Counted from the stretch's first letter, positions 1 to 8,777 are shown. The stretch is 33,638 bases of DNA from CAZOVK01 sp964583165 (GCA_964583165.1 CAZOVK010000019.1:1-33638), one strand, 5' to 3'. The notes: a model not told the origin generated them from the sequence alone. Translations and numbers: made by a program.

Positions 1-1
1 G

Positions 2-409
2 AGCCGACACCGTACATATTACAGGCTGCGCCGCGTTCACGCTGTCGGCAACAAAATCCTGGACTTCGCGTTCTCTAACGCGGGGTTTAACGTCATTAAC
101 CTTGGCGTTATGGTAAGTCAGGAAGAATTCATCGACGCGGCGATTGAAGCAGACGCAGGCGCGATTGTGGTATCAAGCCTTTATGGTCATGGTGAAATAG
201 ACTGCCGCGGTCTTCGTGAGAAATGCGAAGAAGCGGGCTTATCGGGCATTAAATTGTATGTAGGTGGCAATCTCGTAGTCGGCAAGTCCGACTTCGAGAC
301 TGTCGAGAAGGTTTTCAAAAATATGGGTTTCGATTTGGTGTTCCCGCCCGGCACAGACCCGGAGGTCGGTATTGCTGCGATAAAGGCGGATTTGGGAATA
401 GAGGATTAG
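2..409 (+). CDS. glmS: Glutamate (methylaspartate) mutase, small B12-binding S subunit, partial at 5' end
   Basis: This is the cobalamin-binding subunit of glutamate mutase, which with GlmE interconverts L-glutamate and (2S,3S)-3-methylaspartate. The readable frame contains HAVGNKILDFAF, the H-x-x-G part of the DxHxxG cobalamin lower-ligand motif, then SSLYGHGEIDC and LYVGGNLVVGK, all typical of the family (about 137 aa). The true start lies before the window. The first dozen in-frame codons (bases 2-37) do not resemble the family, and the Asp expected two residues before the His is absent. Frame 3 over the same bases gives a slightly better TVHITGC-like match, so an indel, a sequencing error or an assembly edge near base 30-38 is possible. 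It is followed after one base by glmL. Identification is sure; intactness of the 5' end is not. Confidence 0.9.
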   Translation, partial: SRHRTYYRLRRVHAVGNKILDFAFSNAGFNVINLGVMVSQEEFIDAAIEADAGAIVVSSLYGHGEIDCRGLREKCEEAGLSGIKLYVGGNLVVGKSDFETVEKVFKNMGFDLVFPPGTDPEVGIAAIKADLGIED

Positions 410-410
410 T

Positions 411-1778
411 ATGAAATACTTACTCACGGTAGACTTTGGCAGTACATATACAAAGCTCACTGCCATTGACGTTGAGAATCGCAAGATTGTCGCGACACAA
501 CGCGCGTTCACGACAGTCGCTACTCACCTCATGGATGGTTTTCAAAACGGCTTGGCGCTCTTAAAGGCACAACCCCAGATGGAAGACGCTGTGTTTGAAC
601 CCATGATTGCGTCCAGTTCGGCGGCGGGTGGGCTGAAAATGATAGCGGTTGGGCTTGTTCCCGCGCTTACGGCTAACGCCGCAAAACTGGCGGCTACGAG
701 TGCGGGCGCTAAGGTCATTGATGTGTTCGCCTATGAAATGGGCAAAGCCGAACAGCAGAAAATCTATGACCATAACCCAGATATAGTTCTACTGTCGGGC
801 GGCATTGACGGCGGCAACAAAAAGGTCATTTTGCATAATGCTCAAATGCTCGCGCAAGTTGACCGCCCATTTTCTGTCATTGTCGCGGGGAATCGCTCGG
901 CGAATGAAGAAATTGAAGAGATTCTGACGGCAGGTGGCAAGAACGTAATTATTGTAGAAAACGTGATGCCTAAGTTTAACGAGCTAAACATCATGCCCGC
1001 CAAAACGGCTATACGCAATCTCTTCATTGAGCGAATAATTGACGCAAAGGGCTTGACAGATGTCGCCGAACTCATGGCGGCGGAAATCATACCAACACCA
1101 CTCGCGTGTTTTGAGGCATGCGAACTGCTTTCGACAGTGGGGACGCTTATGGCGTGTGATGTGGGTGGCGCGACGACAGATATTTACTCAATGCACGACG
1201 GTATGTCGTCAACGGGGGCTGTGGTTGAAAAGGGCTTGCCTGAACCGTTCGCGAAACGTACGGTTGAGGGTGATTTGGGTGTTCGCTATTCGATAACGAA
1301 TCTTGCGCCCGAATATGGTGTTGAGCGCATAGCCGAACATGCGAAGACTGACGTTGCTACAGTTGAACAGTGGGTTGAAACATGTAAGAACGACACTAGT
1401 ATCATAAGCGAAGAGGGCACCGTCGAGAAGCGTATCGATAACGAACTCGCTGCTTGCTGTGTCGAACTCGCTATGGCGCGTCATTGCGGCTCGTTTGAAA
1501 CTATCTATACCATGATGGGGCCAATGACGGTACAGACAGGCAAAGACTTATCAGACGTGGAGTTTTTCATAGGCGCGGGTGGCTCAATCACGAGTAGCCC
1601 CGTTGCCGAAGAAATCCTTTCACGCGCAGTATATCGCCCGTCTGACTTAAACAGCCTAAAACCGCGCAACCCGCGCATCATTGTAGACAGAAAGAATATT
1701 CTGACGGCCATGGGGCTACTCAAACGCTTAAACCCCGAAGCCGCCTTGGATATAATGAAACAAGAATTTGGGATATAG
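411..1778 (+). CDS. glmL: Glutamate mutase reactivase / MutL-type ASKHA ATPase
   Basis: GlmL (MutL) is found between the two glutamate mutase subunits in methylaspartate operons and is thought to release inactivated cobalamin from the mutase in an ATP-dependent way. The 455-aa length is normal. The N-terminus LLTVDFGSTYTKLTAID is the phosphate-1 motif of the actin/Hsp70/sugar-kinase (ASKHA) fold. MACDVGGATTDIYS in the middle is the second phosphate-binding motif, and FFIGAGGSITSS near residue 385 fits the adenosine-binding motif. The ATG follows the glmS stop by one base with GAGG upstream, so translation is probably coupled. The reactivation role is family knowledge; I see only the ATPase fold and the context. 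Confidence 0.93.
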   Translation: MKYLLTVDFGSTYTKLTAIDVENRKIVATQRAFTTVATHLMDGFQNGLALLKAQPQMEDAVFEPMIASSSAAGGLKMIAVGLVPALTANAAKLAATSAGAKVIDVFAYEMGKAEQQKIYDHNPDIVLLSGGIDGGNKKVILHNAQMLAQVDRPFSVIVAGNRSANEEIEEILTAGGKNVIIVENVMPKFNELNIMPAKTAIRNLFIERIIDAKGLTDVAELMAAEIIPTPLACFEACELLSTVGTLMACDVGGATTDIYSMHDGMSSTGAVVEKGLPEPFAKRTVEGDLGVRYSITNLAPEYGVERIAEHAKTDVATVEQWVETCKNDTSIISEEGTVEKRIDNELAACCVELAMARHCGSFETIYTMMGPMTVQTGKDLSDVEFFIGAGGSITSSPVAEEILSRAVYRPSDLNSLKPRNPRIIVDRKNILTAMGLLKRLNPEAALDIMKQEFGI

Positions 1779-1817
1779 TCTGGACGCATAACGCGCCCCA
1801 ACAAGGAGTGACTAAAT

Positions 1818-3275
1818 ATGGAATCCCCTTTGAGAAATGAAAAAATGAGCATGGACCAATTCAACGAAATCCGCGCTATGGTCTTGCAACAATGGCCGAC
1901 AGGGCGCGATGTTGATTTGGAAGAGGGCATTCAGTATCAGTTAAGCATACCCGCCGATAAACGCTTCTCGAAGAAGCTTGCGGCGGCAAAAGCCGAACGC
2001 GCCACGCTCATTCAGCCGCGCGCTGGTGTCGCGCTCACGGATAAGCATATCGAACTGTTGAAATACCTAGAAACAGAGGGCGAGGCGGATTTACTGCCGT
2101 CCACAATCGACAGCTATACGCGTCTTAACCGCTATAAGGAAGCCCAAGTGGGTATTGAGGAATCTATTAAAACAGGGCGTTCAATGCTGAACGGCTTCCC
2201 CGCTGTCAACTACGGCGTTCAGGTCTGCCGTCAGGTCACGTCCAGTGTAAAAAGCCCCGTTCAGGTACGCCACGGCACGCCCGATGCGCGTCTGTTGACA
2301 GAAATCGCCTATGCGGGTGGCTTCACGTCCTATGAGGGCGGCGGTATTTCCTACAACATACCGTATTCAAAGGCTCACTCTATTGAGCGTACATTGATAG
2401 ACTGGCAGTACATAGACCGTTTGACGGGTATTTATGAGGAACACGGCGTGAGAATCAACCGTGAACCGTTCGGGCCACTGACAGGTACGCTTGTACCGCC
2501 TTGTATCTCCAGCGCGGTTGCCGTCATTGAAGCATTACTTGCCGCTACTCAGGGTTGCAAGTGCGTAACTGTCGGTTACGGTCAGTGCGGTAATCTTATT
2601 CAAGACGTAGCTGCTATTAAGGCACTTGAAGAAATGACGAACTACTACCTTGAACGCTTCGGTTTCGCTGACGTTGACGTTACAACCGTTCTACATCAGT
2701 GGATGGGGGGCTTCCCACCGGATGAAAGCAAGGCTTTCGGCGTAATCTCGTGGGGCGCGGCAACGGCGGCTCTCGCTGGTGCGACAAAGGTTATCGTCAA
2801 GACACCGCATGAAGCTATGGGCATCCCAACCATGCAAGCTAACGCGGCGGGTCTTAAAGCCACAAAACAGCTCGTCAATATGCTGAAAGACCAGAAGCTT
2901 CTGAACATTGCTGTCGTTCAAAAAGAAGCTGACATTATTATAGAAGAAATTAAGTGCATTATTGAGCGCGTTATCGCTCTGGGCGAAGGCGACATAGCCG
3001 TTGGCACAGTCCGTGCGTTCCAAGCAGGCGTTCTCGATATTCCGTTCGCGCCGAGTAAGTATAACCGCGGCAAGATTCTGCCCGCGCGTGACGCTGAGGG
3101 TGCTGTGCGCTTCCTTGATTCGGGCGCAATTCCGCTATCTGGCGCGCTTAAAGACTTCCACCGTGAGAAGCTCGAAGAACGCGGTCGCTTAGAGGGCAGA
3201 AGTGTTAGCTTCCAGATGGTTGTTGACGATATTTACGCTATCGGCAAGGGCTTCCTTGTTGGCAAACCCAGATAA
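1818..3275 (+). CDS. glmE: Glutamate (methylaspartate) mutase, catalytic E subunit
   Basis: This is the large subunit of adenosylcobalamin-dependent glutamate mutase. It carries the TIM-barrel glutamate site and makes 3-methylaspartate with the S subunit. The protein is 485 aa, matching the known subunit length of about 480. Recognisable blocks are VRHGTPDARLLTEIAYAGGFTS, EGGGISYNIPYSK, REPFGPLTGTLVPP and WMGGFPPDESKAFGVISWG, all highly conserved in GlmE. The start is fixed by AAGGAG seven to eight bases before the ATG. It lies 39 bp after glmL and 32 bp before the ammonia-lyase gene, in a single operon. Nothing is missing or truncated. Confidence 0.96.
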   Translation: MESPLRNEKMSMDQFNEIRAMVLQQWPTGRDVDLEEGIQYQLSIPADKRFSKKLAAAKAERATLIQPRAGVALTDKHIELLKYLETEGEADLLPSTIDSYTRLNRYKEAQVGIEESIKTGRSMLNGFPAVNYGVQVCRQVTSSVKSPVQVRHGTPDARLLTEIAYAGGFTSYEGGGISYNIPYSKAHSIERTLIDWQYIDRLTGIYEEHGVRINREPFGPLTGTLVPPCISSAVAVIEALLAATQGCKCVTVGYGQCGNLIQDVAAIKALEEMTNYYLERFGFADVDVTTVLHQWMGGFPPDESKAFGVISWGAATAALAGATKVIVKTPHEAMGIPTMQANAAGLKATKQLVNMLKDQKLLNIAVVQKEADIIIEEIKCIIERVIALGEGDIAVGTVRAFQAGVLDIPFAPSKYNRGKILPARDAEGAVRFLDSGAIPLSGALKDFHREKLEERGRLEGRSVSFQMVVDDIYAIGKGFLVGKPR

Positions 3276-3307
3276 TAGGCTGACAAATTCCAGGGGGATT
3301 GAGAATC

Positions 3308-4543
3308 ATGAAAATAGTAGATATGGTGTGTTCCGGCGGGCGCACGGGTTTCTTCTTTGACGACCAAAAGGCGATTAAGTCAGGCGCAACAATGGACGGC
3401 AACGCCTATATCGGCGAGCCGAAAACACCGGGTTTCACAAAAATTCGTCAGGCGGGCGAGAGTATTTCTGTCATGTTTATTCTCGAAGACGGGCAGATTG
3501 CTTACGGCGACTGCGCGGCTGTTCAATATTCGGGCGCGGGTGGACGTGACCCGCTGTTCCTTGCGGCTGATTATATACCCGTGATTGAGCGCGAATACAA
3601 GCCCATGTTCGTTGGAAAGGAAATCACAACTTTCAAAGAAATGGCCGAAATGGCTGACAGGCATATTGACTCCGTGACAGGTGAGCATATGCATACCGCC
3701 GCGCGTTATGGCATCACGCAAGCCATTCTTGACGCTGTTGCGAAGTCTAAAAAGACACTTATGGCAAAGGTTATCGCCGAAGAATACGGCACGACGCTTG
3801 CCACAGACTTAATACCGATGTTCTCACAGACAGGCGATGACAGATACGCGAATGCCGACAAGATTATCCTTCGTGGTTCGCCGGTTCTGCCCCATGCGCT
3901 GTTTAACCATATTTCCAAAACTGGCGAACAGGGCGAAAAACTCCGCGATTACATCATCTGGTTGCGTGAGCGTTGCGACCAGCTTAAACCCTATCCCGAA
4001 TATCTCCCGATTTTCCATATCGACGTATATGGCGTTTTGGGCATAATCTTTGATAACGACTTTGAAGCTATCGCTAACTATTTGGGCACACTGGAAGAAG
4101 CCGCGAAGCCACATCTGCTTCGCATCGAAGGCCCCGTTGACATGGGCAACCGCGAAGACCAGATTAAGGCGCTTGCAGAAATCCGCAAACTCGTTGACGA
4201 CAAGGGTATTGTTGTTGAAATCGTGGCTGACGAATGGTGCAACACATACGAAGATGTTGTACTCTTCACCGACAACAAAGCCGGTCATATGGCGCAGATT
4301 AAAACGCCTGACCTCGGCGGCATCAACAACACCGTAGAAGCCGTTATCTACTGCAAAAAGCACGGCATGGGCGCATACCAAGGCGGCACTTGCAACGAAA
4401 CCGACCGCTCTGCGCAAGTTTGTACACATCTGGCTATGGCGACACAGCCTGTTCAAATCCTTGCTAAACCGGGCATGGGTGTTGACGAGGGCTTTATGAT
4501 AGTGTTTAATGAAATGAACCGTATTCTTGCTCTTACGAAATAG
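3308..4543 (+). CDS. mal: Methylaspartate ammonia-lyase
   Basis: An enolase-superfamily enzyme that removes ammonia from 3-methylaspartate to give mesaconate, the second step of the methylaspartate pathway. The ATG at 3308 is preferred to an in-frame TTG at 3299 because AGGGGGA lies about nine bases upstream. The product is then 411 aa, against about 413 for the characterised clostridial enzyme. Visible family features are DCAAVQYSGAGGRDPLF, LPHALFNH with the active-site His near 196, FHIDVYG, VADEWCNT and AGHMAQIKTPDLGG carrying the catalytic Lys near 332. The C-terminal KPGMGVDEGFMI is also conserved. It supplies the substrate for the two-subunit hydratase downstream. Confidence 0.96.
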   Translation: MKIVDMVCSGGRTGFFFDDQKAIKSGATMDGNAYIGEPKTPGFTKIRQAGESISVMFILEDGQIAYGDCAAVQYSGAGGRDPLFLAADYIPVIEREYKPMFVGKEITTFKEMAEMADRHIDSVTGEHMHTAARYGITQAILDAVAKSKKTLMAKVIAEEYGTTLATDLIPMFSQTGDDRYANADKIILRGSPVLPHALFNHISKTGEQGEKLRDYIIWLRERCDQLKPYPEYLPIFHIDVYGVLGIIFDNDFEAIANYLGTLEEAAKPHLLRIEGPVDMGNREDQIKALAEIRKLVDDKGIVVEIVADEWCNTYEDVVLFTDNKAGHMAQIKTPDLGGINNTVEAVIYCKKHGMGAYQGGTCNETDRSAQVCTHLAMATQPVQILAKPGMGVDEGFMIVFNEMNRILALTK

Positions 4544-4545
4544 TT

Positions 4546-4630
4546 TTGGAGGGGTATACTCAGCGCCCAAGAAGGGGCGCCGGCTTGAAGAGCCGCTTTC
4601 ACGAAGTGAAAGTGATGACCAGCCACCTCC
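4546..4630 (+). other. Structured intercistronic spacer (three adjacent hairpins)
   Basis: The spacer between the ammonia-lyase and DUF1446 genes, about 100 bp, is unusually rich in short inverted repeats. GCGCCC (4563-4568) pairs with GGGCGC (4575-4580), CGGCT pairs with AGCCG (4591-4595), and CTTTCAC (4596-4602) pairs with GTGAAAG (4606-4612). GGAGG near 4548 can also pair with CCTCC near 4626. No T tract follows, so it is not an intrinsic terminator. An RNA processing or stability element is a reasonable guess. Confidence 0.4.
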
Positions 4631-4651
4631 TGTTAAGAAAGGGTGATACAA

Positions 4652-6037
4652 TTGGAACCCAAAAAGGAAATGCGCGTTCTGTCCACAACCGCGATTCTCG
4701 GTTACGGCTTCCCCGAACAGAGTTTTATTGAGGGCATGAAGCGCGAACCCCACGTTATCGCCGTTGACGCGGGCTCGACAGACCCGGGGCCATACTATCT
4801 AGGCGCGGGTTATTCGTTCACGGACAGAAACGCCGTCAAACGTGACTTGGAATACATGATTGAAGCGGGCGTTAAGAATCACATACCCGTCGTCGTCGGT
4901 ACATGCGGCGGTTCGGGCGCTGACAGCCATTTGCAATGGTGTGTTGAAATCGTGCGTGAAATCTCAGAAGAAAAGGGGCTTACGTTCACGACAGCCATTA
5001 TCTCTTCTGAAATACCGAAAGAAACCGTCCGTGCGAAGCTGAAAAACGGTGAGATTCAACCGATTCATCCCGTGCCCGAACTTACCGAGGAAGAACTCGA
5101 CAAGACTGTCCGCATAGTTGCCCAAATGGGTAATGAACCCATGATTAAGGCGCTTGAAGCGGGTGTTGACGTAATCCTTGCAGGGCGCGCCTATGACCCC
5201 GCTAACTTCGCTTGCCTGCCGATAATGAAAGGCTTCGATGAGGGTTTGGCTACCCATATGGGTAAAATCCTTGAGTGCGCGGCGATTGCGGCGACACCGG
5301 GCAGCGGCTCAGACTGTATGTTCGGTTACTTAGGCGAGGACTATTTCATTCTTGAACCCCTTAGCCCCGCTCGTAAGTGCACAACACTGTCCGTAGCGGC
5401 TCATACGCTCTATGAAAAGACAGACCCGTACCACTTGCCCGGCCCGGGCGGCGAACTCGACTTGACAGAAACCACGTTTGAACAAATTTCTGACAACATG
5501 GTTAAGGTTAAGGGCACAAAGTTTGTCCCGACCGATAAGTACTTCGTGAAGCTAGAGGGCGTAAAGTCCACGGGCTTTAGAACCGTGAGTTTTGCCGCAT
5601 CGAAAGACCCGATTTTCATTGACCAAATTGACTTTATTGTAAGCGAAGTCAAGGCGAAGGTTGTTTCTAACTTCGAGAAAATGGATATCGGTCAATTCTT
5701 CCTTGATTTCAAACTATACGGCAAAAACGGCGTAATGGGCATGTTCCCGAACATCCCCGCCGACACGCCGACAGAACTCGGCATAGTCATTGAAGCCGTT
5801 GCGCAAACACAAGAACTCGCCAACACCATCTGCTCATTCGCGCGTTCAACCATGCTTCACTTCGGTTACCCCGGGCGCAAGTCCACAGCAGGCAATCTCG
5901 CGTTCCCGTTCTCGCCGTCTGACATTAAGGTTGGCGAAATCTACGAATTCTCTATTTATCACCTCATGGCAGTCAACGACCCATGCGAGGTATTCCCCAT
6001 GGAAATCAAAGTGTTGGATAAGGGGGAATGGAAATGA
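4652..6037 (+). CDS. Acyclic terpene utilisation AtuA-like protein (DUF1446)
   Basis: Member of the DUF1446/AtuA family, named after a Pseudomonas terpene-catabolism gene but without an established reaction. The sequence shows the family's N-terminal pattern: LGYGFPE, VIAVDAGSTDPGPYYLG and PVVVGTCGGSGAD near residues 20-95, and later VILAGRAYDPANFA and YHLPGPGGELDLT. I chose TTG 4652 because AGAAAGGG sits a suitable distance upstream; GTG 4643 is too close to that site and ATG 4670 is further away. The next gene, DUF4387, overlaps the 3' end by ten bases. These two families recur side by side in methylaspartate operons, so a shared complex acting on a pathway intermediate or by-product is plausible, but the activity is unknown. 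Confidence 0.85.
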   Translation: MEPKKEMRVLSTTAILGYGFPEQSFIEGMKREPHVIAVDAGSTDPGPYYLGAGYSFTDRNAVKRDLEYMIEAGVKNHIPVVVGTCGGSGADSHLQWCVEIVREISEEKGLTFTTAIISSEIPKETVRAKLKNGEIQPIHPVPELTEEELDKTVRIVAQMGNEPMIKALEAGVDVILAGRAYDPANFACLPIMKGFDEGLATHMGKILECAAIAATPGSGSDCMFGYLGEDYFILEPLSPARKCTTLSVAAHTLYEKTDPYHLPGPGGELDLTETTFEQISDNMVKVKGTKFVPTDKYFVKLEGVKSTGFRTVSFAASKDPIFIDQIDFIVSEVKAKVVSNFEKMDIGQFFLDFKLYGKNGVMGMFPNIPADTPTELGIVIEAVAQTQELANTICSFARSTMLHFGYPGRKSTAGNLAFPFSPSDIKVGEIYEFSIYHLMAVNDPCEVFPMEIKVLDKGEWK

Positions 6038-6345
6038 AACTTTTTGATATAGCGGACGTTATCCGCAGTAAAAACAGCGGCCCTTATGAGCTGACGTTTG
6101 ATATTATCTTCAAGACGGTTGAACTCTTCAACGAGTTTTGCGGCAAGGATATAATCAACAAGGCTGTTTTCGCGAAGATTTACGGTATTTCTGAAGATGA
6201 AATCATCAAGATTACCCAATTCACACCCGCGAAGGCCATGAAGATTACGATTAAGCGCCCGCTTTGCTCCGGCGCTCTCGGTGAAACTGATGTTTATGGC
6301 GCACAGCAACACGCGCCGCTTATGAATTTTGAGTTTGAGATGTAA
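6028..6345 (+). CDS. DUF4387 domain protein, partner of the AtuA-like protein
   Basis: A 105-aa protein filled by one DUF4387 domain. Typical features are the N-terminal LFDIADVIRSKNSGPYELTFDIIF and the C-terminal ALGETDVYGAQQHAPLMNFEFE. No membrane segment or signal is present. It starts inside the 3' end of the DUF1446 gene (ATG with GGGGGAATGG upstream), which points to translational coupling and a fixed stoichiometry with that protein. In other genomes DUF4387 is often found beside or fused to DUF1446. The function is unknown; a small second subunit of the DUF1446 enzyme is the simplest reading. Confidence 0.85.
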   Translation: MEMKLFDIADVIRSKNSGPYELTFDIIFKTVELFNEFCGKDIINKAVFAKIYGISEDEIIKITQFTPAKAMKITIKRPLCSGALGETDVYGAQQHAPLMNFEFEM

Positions 6346-6355
6346 AAGTAACAGT

Positions 6356-6389
6356 AGGGGCGGACACCCGTCCGCCCCTTTATTTTTTG
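6356..6389 (+). terminator. Intrinsic terminator inside the methylaspartate operon
   Basis: A 10-bp GC-rich stem (6356-6365 with 6370-6379, loop ACCC) is followed by TTTATTTTTTG. It is a textbook rho-independent terminator directly after the DUF4387 gene and before the next operon gene. It should lower expression of the fumarase part relative to the mutase part. Confidence 0.85.
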
Positions 6390-6408
6390 TATGATTGGGG
6401 GTAAACGC

Positions 6409-7344
6409 TTGAGAATAAACCGTGTGGGGAGTATTATTCAGCAAGCAACGCTATATTCGGTCTACTTTGCGCCACGTGGGCGCAACCGTCTGCTCGTTCT
6501 AGGTGAACAGATAGCGCAACGCCACTTGAACTATGACGACCGCTTGATTGGGATTATCGGCGACGCGGGTTCGGGCAAGAGTTGTATCATCATGGGCATG
6601 TTCCCGGGGCTTGACCTTGTGAACCATGATGATGGCTTGAGTATCAACAAGATTATGGAAATGCGTATGACATTCAAGGAAAGTTCATACGATTCGACGA
6701 CCTATCATCTCGATATGCGCTTCCAAATGGCGTTTACACAGATGTTTGAGATTGTGCAATTCGTAAAGGGCGCTCTTGAACGCGGGCGTCGTGTTGTTAT
6801 CGAACACTTTGACCTGCTTTATCCATATCTGAACATCAACGCGGAGATGATAATCGGTGTAGGTGATGAAATAATCGTCACACGCCCGACACCGTTTGGC
6901 CCATTGCCGAAAGACATACACGACATTGTGTTTGATTCGCTCAAATACAGAAAGATGGCGCATACGGCCGAAGACATCACAATTCGTATTATGGAGAAAT
7001 ACTTTGACTTCAACGGCAAGGTCTATTCGGGCGACATTCGCCGCGGCTTCGTCTTGAACTTCCAACACAAACCAGACATCGACCTTGAGGCGCTCGAAAA
7101 ACGCGTGCAAGGCGTTATTGATATGAATCTGGACGTGAGCTACTATGACGAAGACCATATCATCATTGAAGATGAGCTAGTCGAGTGCAACGGCCCGCGT
7201 ATTCACGTGTCCACAACTGGGCAGATTCAGAAATTCTCGCTACTAAAGGAGATTTTCTATGATGAAATCAATGACGTTTACTCCATAATCGGTATTATCG
7301 GTGACCGCAACTTACAAGACTTGAACGCGCTTCAATTTATATAG
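6409..7344 (+). CDS. P-loop protein, 'alanine-tRNA synthetase second additional domain' type
   Basis: A conserved protein of methylaspartate operons, annotated elsewhere only as 'alanine-tRNA synthetase second additional domain-containing'. It has a Walker A motif GDAGSGKS near residue 50 and a stretch VIEHFDLLYPYLNINAEM that could be Walker B-like. The middle part, including the MAHTAEDITIRIME block, resembles the AlaX/ThrRS second additional domain. TTG 6409 is preferred because GGGGG lies seven bases ahead; ATG 6391 has no ribosome site and lies almost in the terminator tail. It is not a synthetase, as no class II motifs are present. Nucleotide binding is inferred from the P-loop; the substrate is unknown. 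Confidence 0.75.
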   Translation: MRINRVGSIIQQATLYSVYFAPRGRNRLLVLGEQIAQRHLNYDDRLIGIIGDAGSGKSCIIMGMFPGLDLVNHDDGLSINKIMEMRMTFKESSYDSTTYHLDMRFQMAFTQMFEIVQFVKGALERGRRVVIEHFDLLYPYLNINAEMIIGVGDEIIVTRPTPFGPLPKDIHDIVFDSLKYRKMAHTAEDITIRIMEKYFDFNGKVYSGDIRRGFVLNFQHKPDIDLEALEKRVQGVIDMNLDVSYYDEDHIIIEDELVECNGPRIHVSTTGQIQKFSLLKEIFYDEINDVYSIIGIIGDRNLQDLNALQFI

Positions 7345-7353
7345 GAGGGCGCA

Positions 7354-8211
7354 ATGAGTATCAACGTATCTGATATTAAAAACACAGTCGCGAAACTCTG
7401 CATGGATGCGAATTATCTGCTGAACCCCGACATAGAGGCGGCGTTCTCAAATTCGCTAGAGGGCGAAGAGAACGAAACGGCTGTGCGTATCACCAAGATT
7501 CTGCTAGAAAACGCGGAGATAGCGCGGCGTGACCTCGTGCCCATTTGTCAGGACACGGGCGTTGTTGTGGTTTTCGTAGAAATTGGGCAGGATGTTCATA
7601 TCGCTGGTGGCGATATTACGGAAGCCATAAACGAAGGCGTGCGCGAAGGTTATGAACTTGGCTTCTTGCGTAAATCTGTCGTGGCTGACCCGATACGCCG
7701 CAAGAACACGAACGACAACACACCCGCCGTTGTATATTTTGATATTGTTCCGGGCAACGAACTGCACATCACCGTCGCGCCCAAAGGTTTCGGTAGCGAG
7801 AACATGAGTGCGCTCAAAATGTTAAAGCCGTCAGACGGTTTGGATGGCGTGAAGAACTTCGTCATTGAAACGGTCAAGAACGCGGGTTCAAACCCATGCC
7901 CGCCCATAATTGTCGGCGTGGGTATCGGCGGCACTATGGACAAATGTGCGTTAATCGCGAAGAAGGCGCTGTTGCGCCCTGTTGGCTCTGTGAACCCCGA
8001 CCCACTTTATGCAGAAATTGAGAAGGATTTACTGGATGCCATCAACGCCTTGGGTATCGGCCCCGCCGGTTTGGGCGGCCGCATGACGGCTATGGCTGTT
8101 CATGTGAACATATTCGGCACACATATAGCGGGTTTGCCTGTAGCTGTCAATATAGGTTGTCACGTGACTCGCCACGCAGAAGCCACGCTTGTTGACGAAG
8201 GGGGGCGCTAG
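7354..8211 (+). CDS. Class I fumarase/mesaconase, alpha subunit
   Basis: Larger subunit of a two-component iron-sulfur hydro-lyase. In this operon it most likely hydrates mesaconate to (S)-citramalate, the third step of glutamate fermentation; fumarate hydration is the family alternative. The 285-aa protein contains VPICQDTGVVVVFVEIG, NPCPPIIVGVGIGGTMDKCALIAKKALLRP and NIGCHVTRHAEA, whose cysteines are candidates for the [4Fe-4S] ligands. A strong TAGGAGG lies before the ATG, nine bases after the preceding gene. The beta subunit begins one base after this stop. Substrate preference cannot be read from sequence; mesaconate is inferred from position. Confidence 0.9.
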   Translation: MSINVSDIKNTVAKLCMDANYLLNPDIEAAFSNSLEGEENETAVRITKILLENAEIARRDLVPICQDTGVVVVFVEIGQDVHIAGGDITEAINEGVREGYELGFLRKSVVADPIRRKNTNDNTPAVVYFDIVPGNELHITVAPKGFGSENMSALKMLKPSDGLDGVKNFVIETVKNAGSNPCPPIIVGVGIGGTMDKCALIAKKALLRPVGSVNPDPLYAEIEKDLLDAINALGIGPAGLGGRMTAMAVHVNIFGTHIAGLPVAVNIGCHVTRHAEATLVDEGGR

Positions 8212-8212
8212 T

Positions 8213-8734
8213 ATGGAGAAACGCTTGACAGTGCCTCTCACAACAGATGATGTTATCAACTTGCGCGTGGGCGACATGGTTCTGCTCTCGGGCACAATCT
8301 ATACGGCGCGTGACGCTGCGCATAAACGCATGTGCGAACAGATTGACGCTGGCGAACAACTGCCGTTTGATTTTGACGGGCAGATTGTTTACTACGCAGG
8401 TCCATGCCCCGCAAAACCCGGAAAGCCCATAGGTTCAGTAGGCCCAACGACCAGCGGCCGCATGGACGCTTATTCGCCGAAACTTATCGAAGAGGGTTTG
8501 CGCTTCATGATAGGTAAGGGCAAGCGCAATACTGCCGTTGTTGAAAGCATCAAAGCCCACAAGGGTATTTATTTCATCGCAATCGGCGGCGCGGCGGCAT
8601 ACATGGCGCAATGTGTCACGAAATCAGAGCAAATCGCGTATTTGGATTTGGGAACCGAGTCTGTGAAGAAGCTCGAAGTCGTTGACTTGCCCGTGCTTGT
8701 AGCGATTGACGCTGACGGGAACAGCATTTACTAG
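8213..8734 (+). CDS. Class I fumarase/mesaconase, beta subunit
   Basis: Smaller subunit of the same hydro-lyase, homologous to the C-terminal domain of single-chain class I fumarases. It has the signature GSVGPTTSGRMDAYSP and an N-terminal LTTDDVINLRVGDMVLLSGTIYTARDAAHKR block. ATG 8213 with GGGGGG seven bases upstream gives 173 aa, a normal size. The two subunits share the active site, so both genes are needed. This is the last gene of the operon in the window; no citramalate lyase or transporter follows, and rnpB comes next. Confidence 0.9.
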   Translation: MEKRLTVPLTTDDVINLRVGDMVLLSGTIYTARDAAHKRMCEQIDAGEQLPFDFDGQIVYYAGPCPAKPGKPIGSVGPTTSGRMDAYSPKLIEEGLRFMIGKGKRNTAVVESIKAHKGIYFIAIGGAAAYMAQCVTKSEQIAYLDLGTESVKKLEVVDLPVLVAIDADGNSIY

Positions 8735-8777
8735 TAGAGCAATAGTTTTGCCTGTACTGTTTTATTTGTATACGCAT

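Noticed and set aside
3824..4753. 309-codon open frame on the minus strand
   Set aside because: It lies antisense over the clearly identified methylaspartate ammonia-lyase gene, with no ribosome site or known family; it is a by-product of codon bias.
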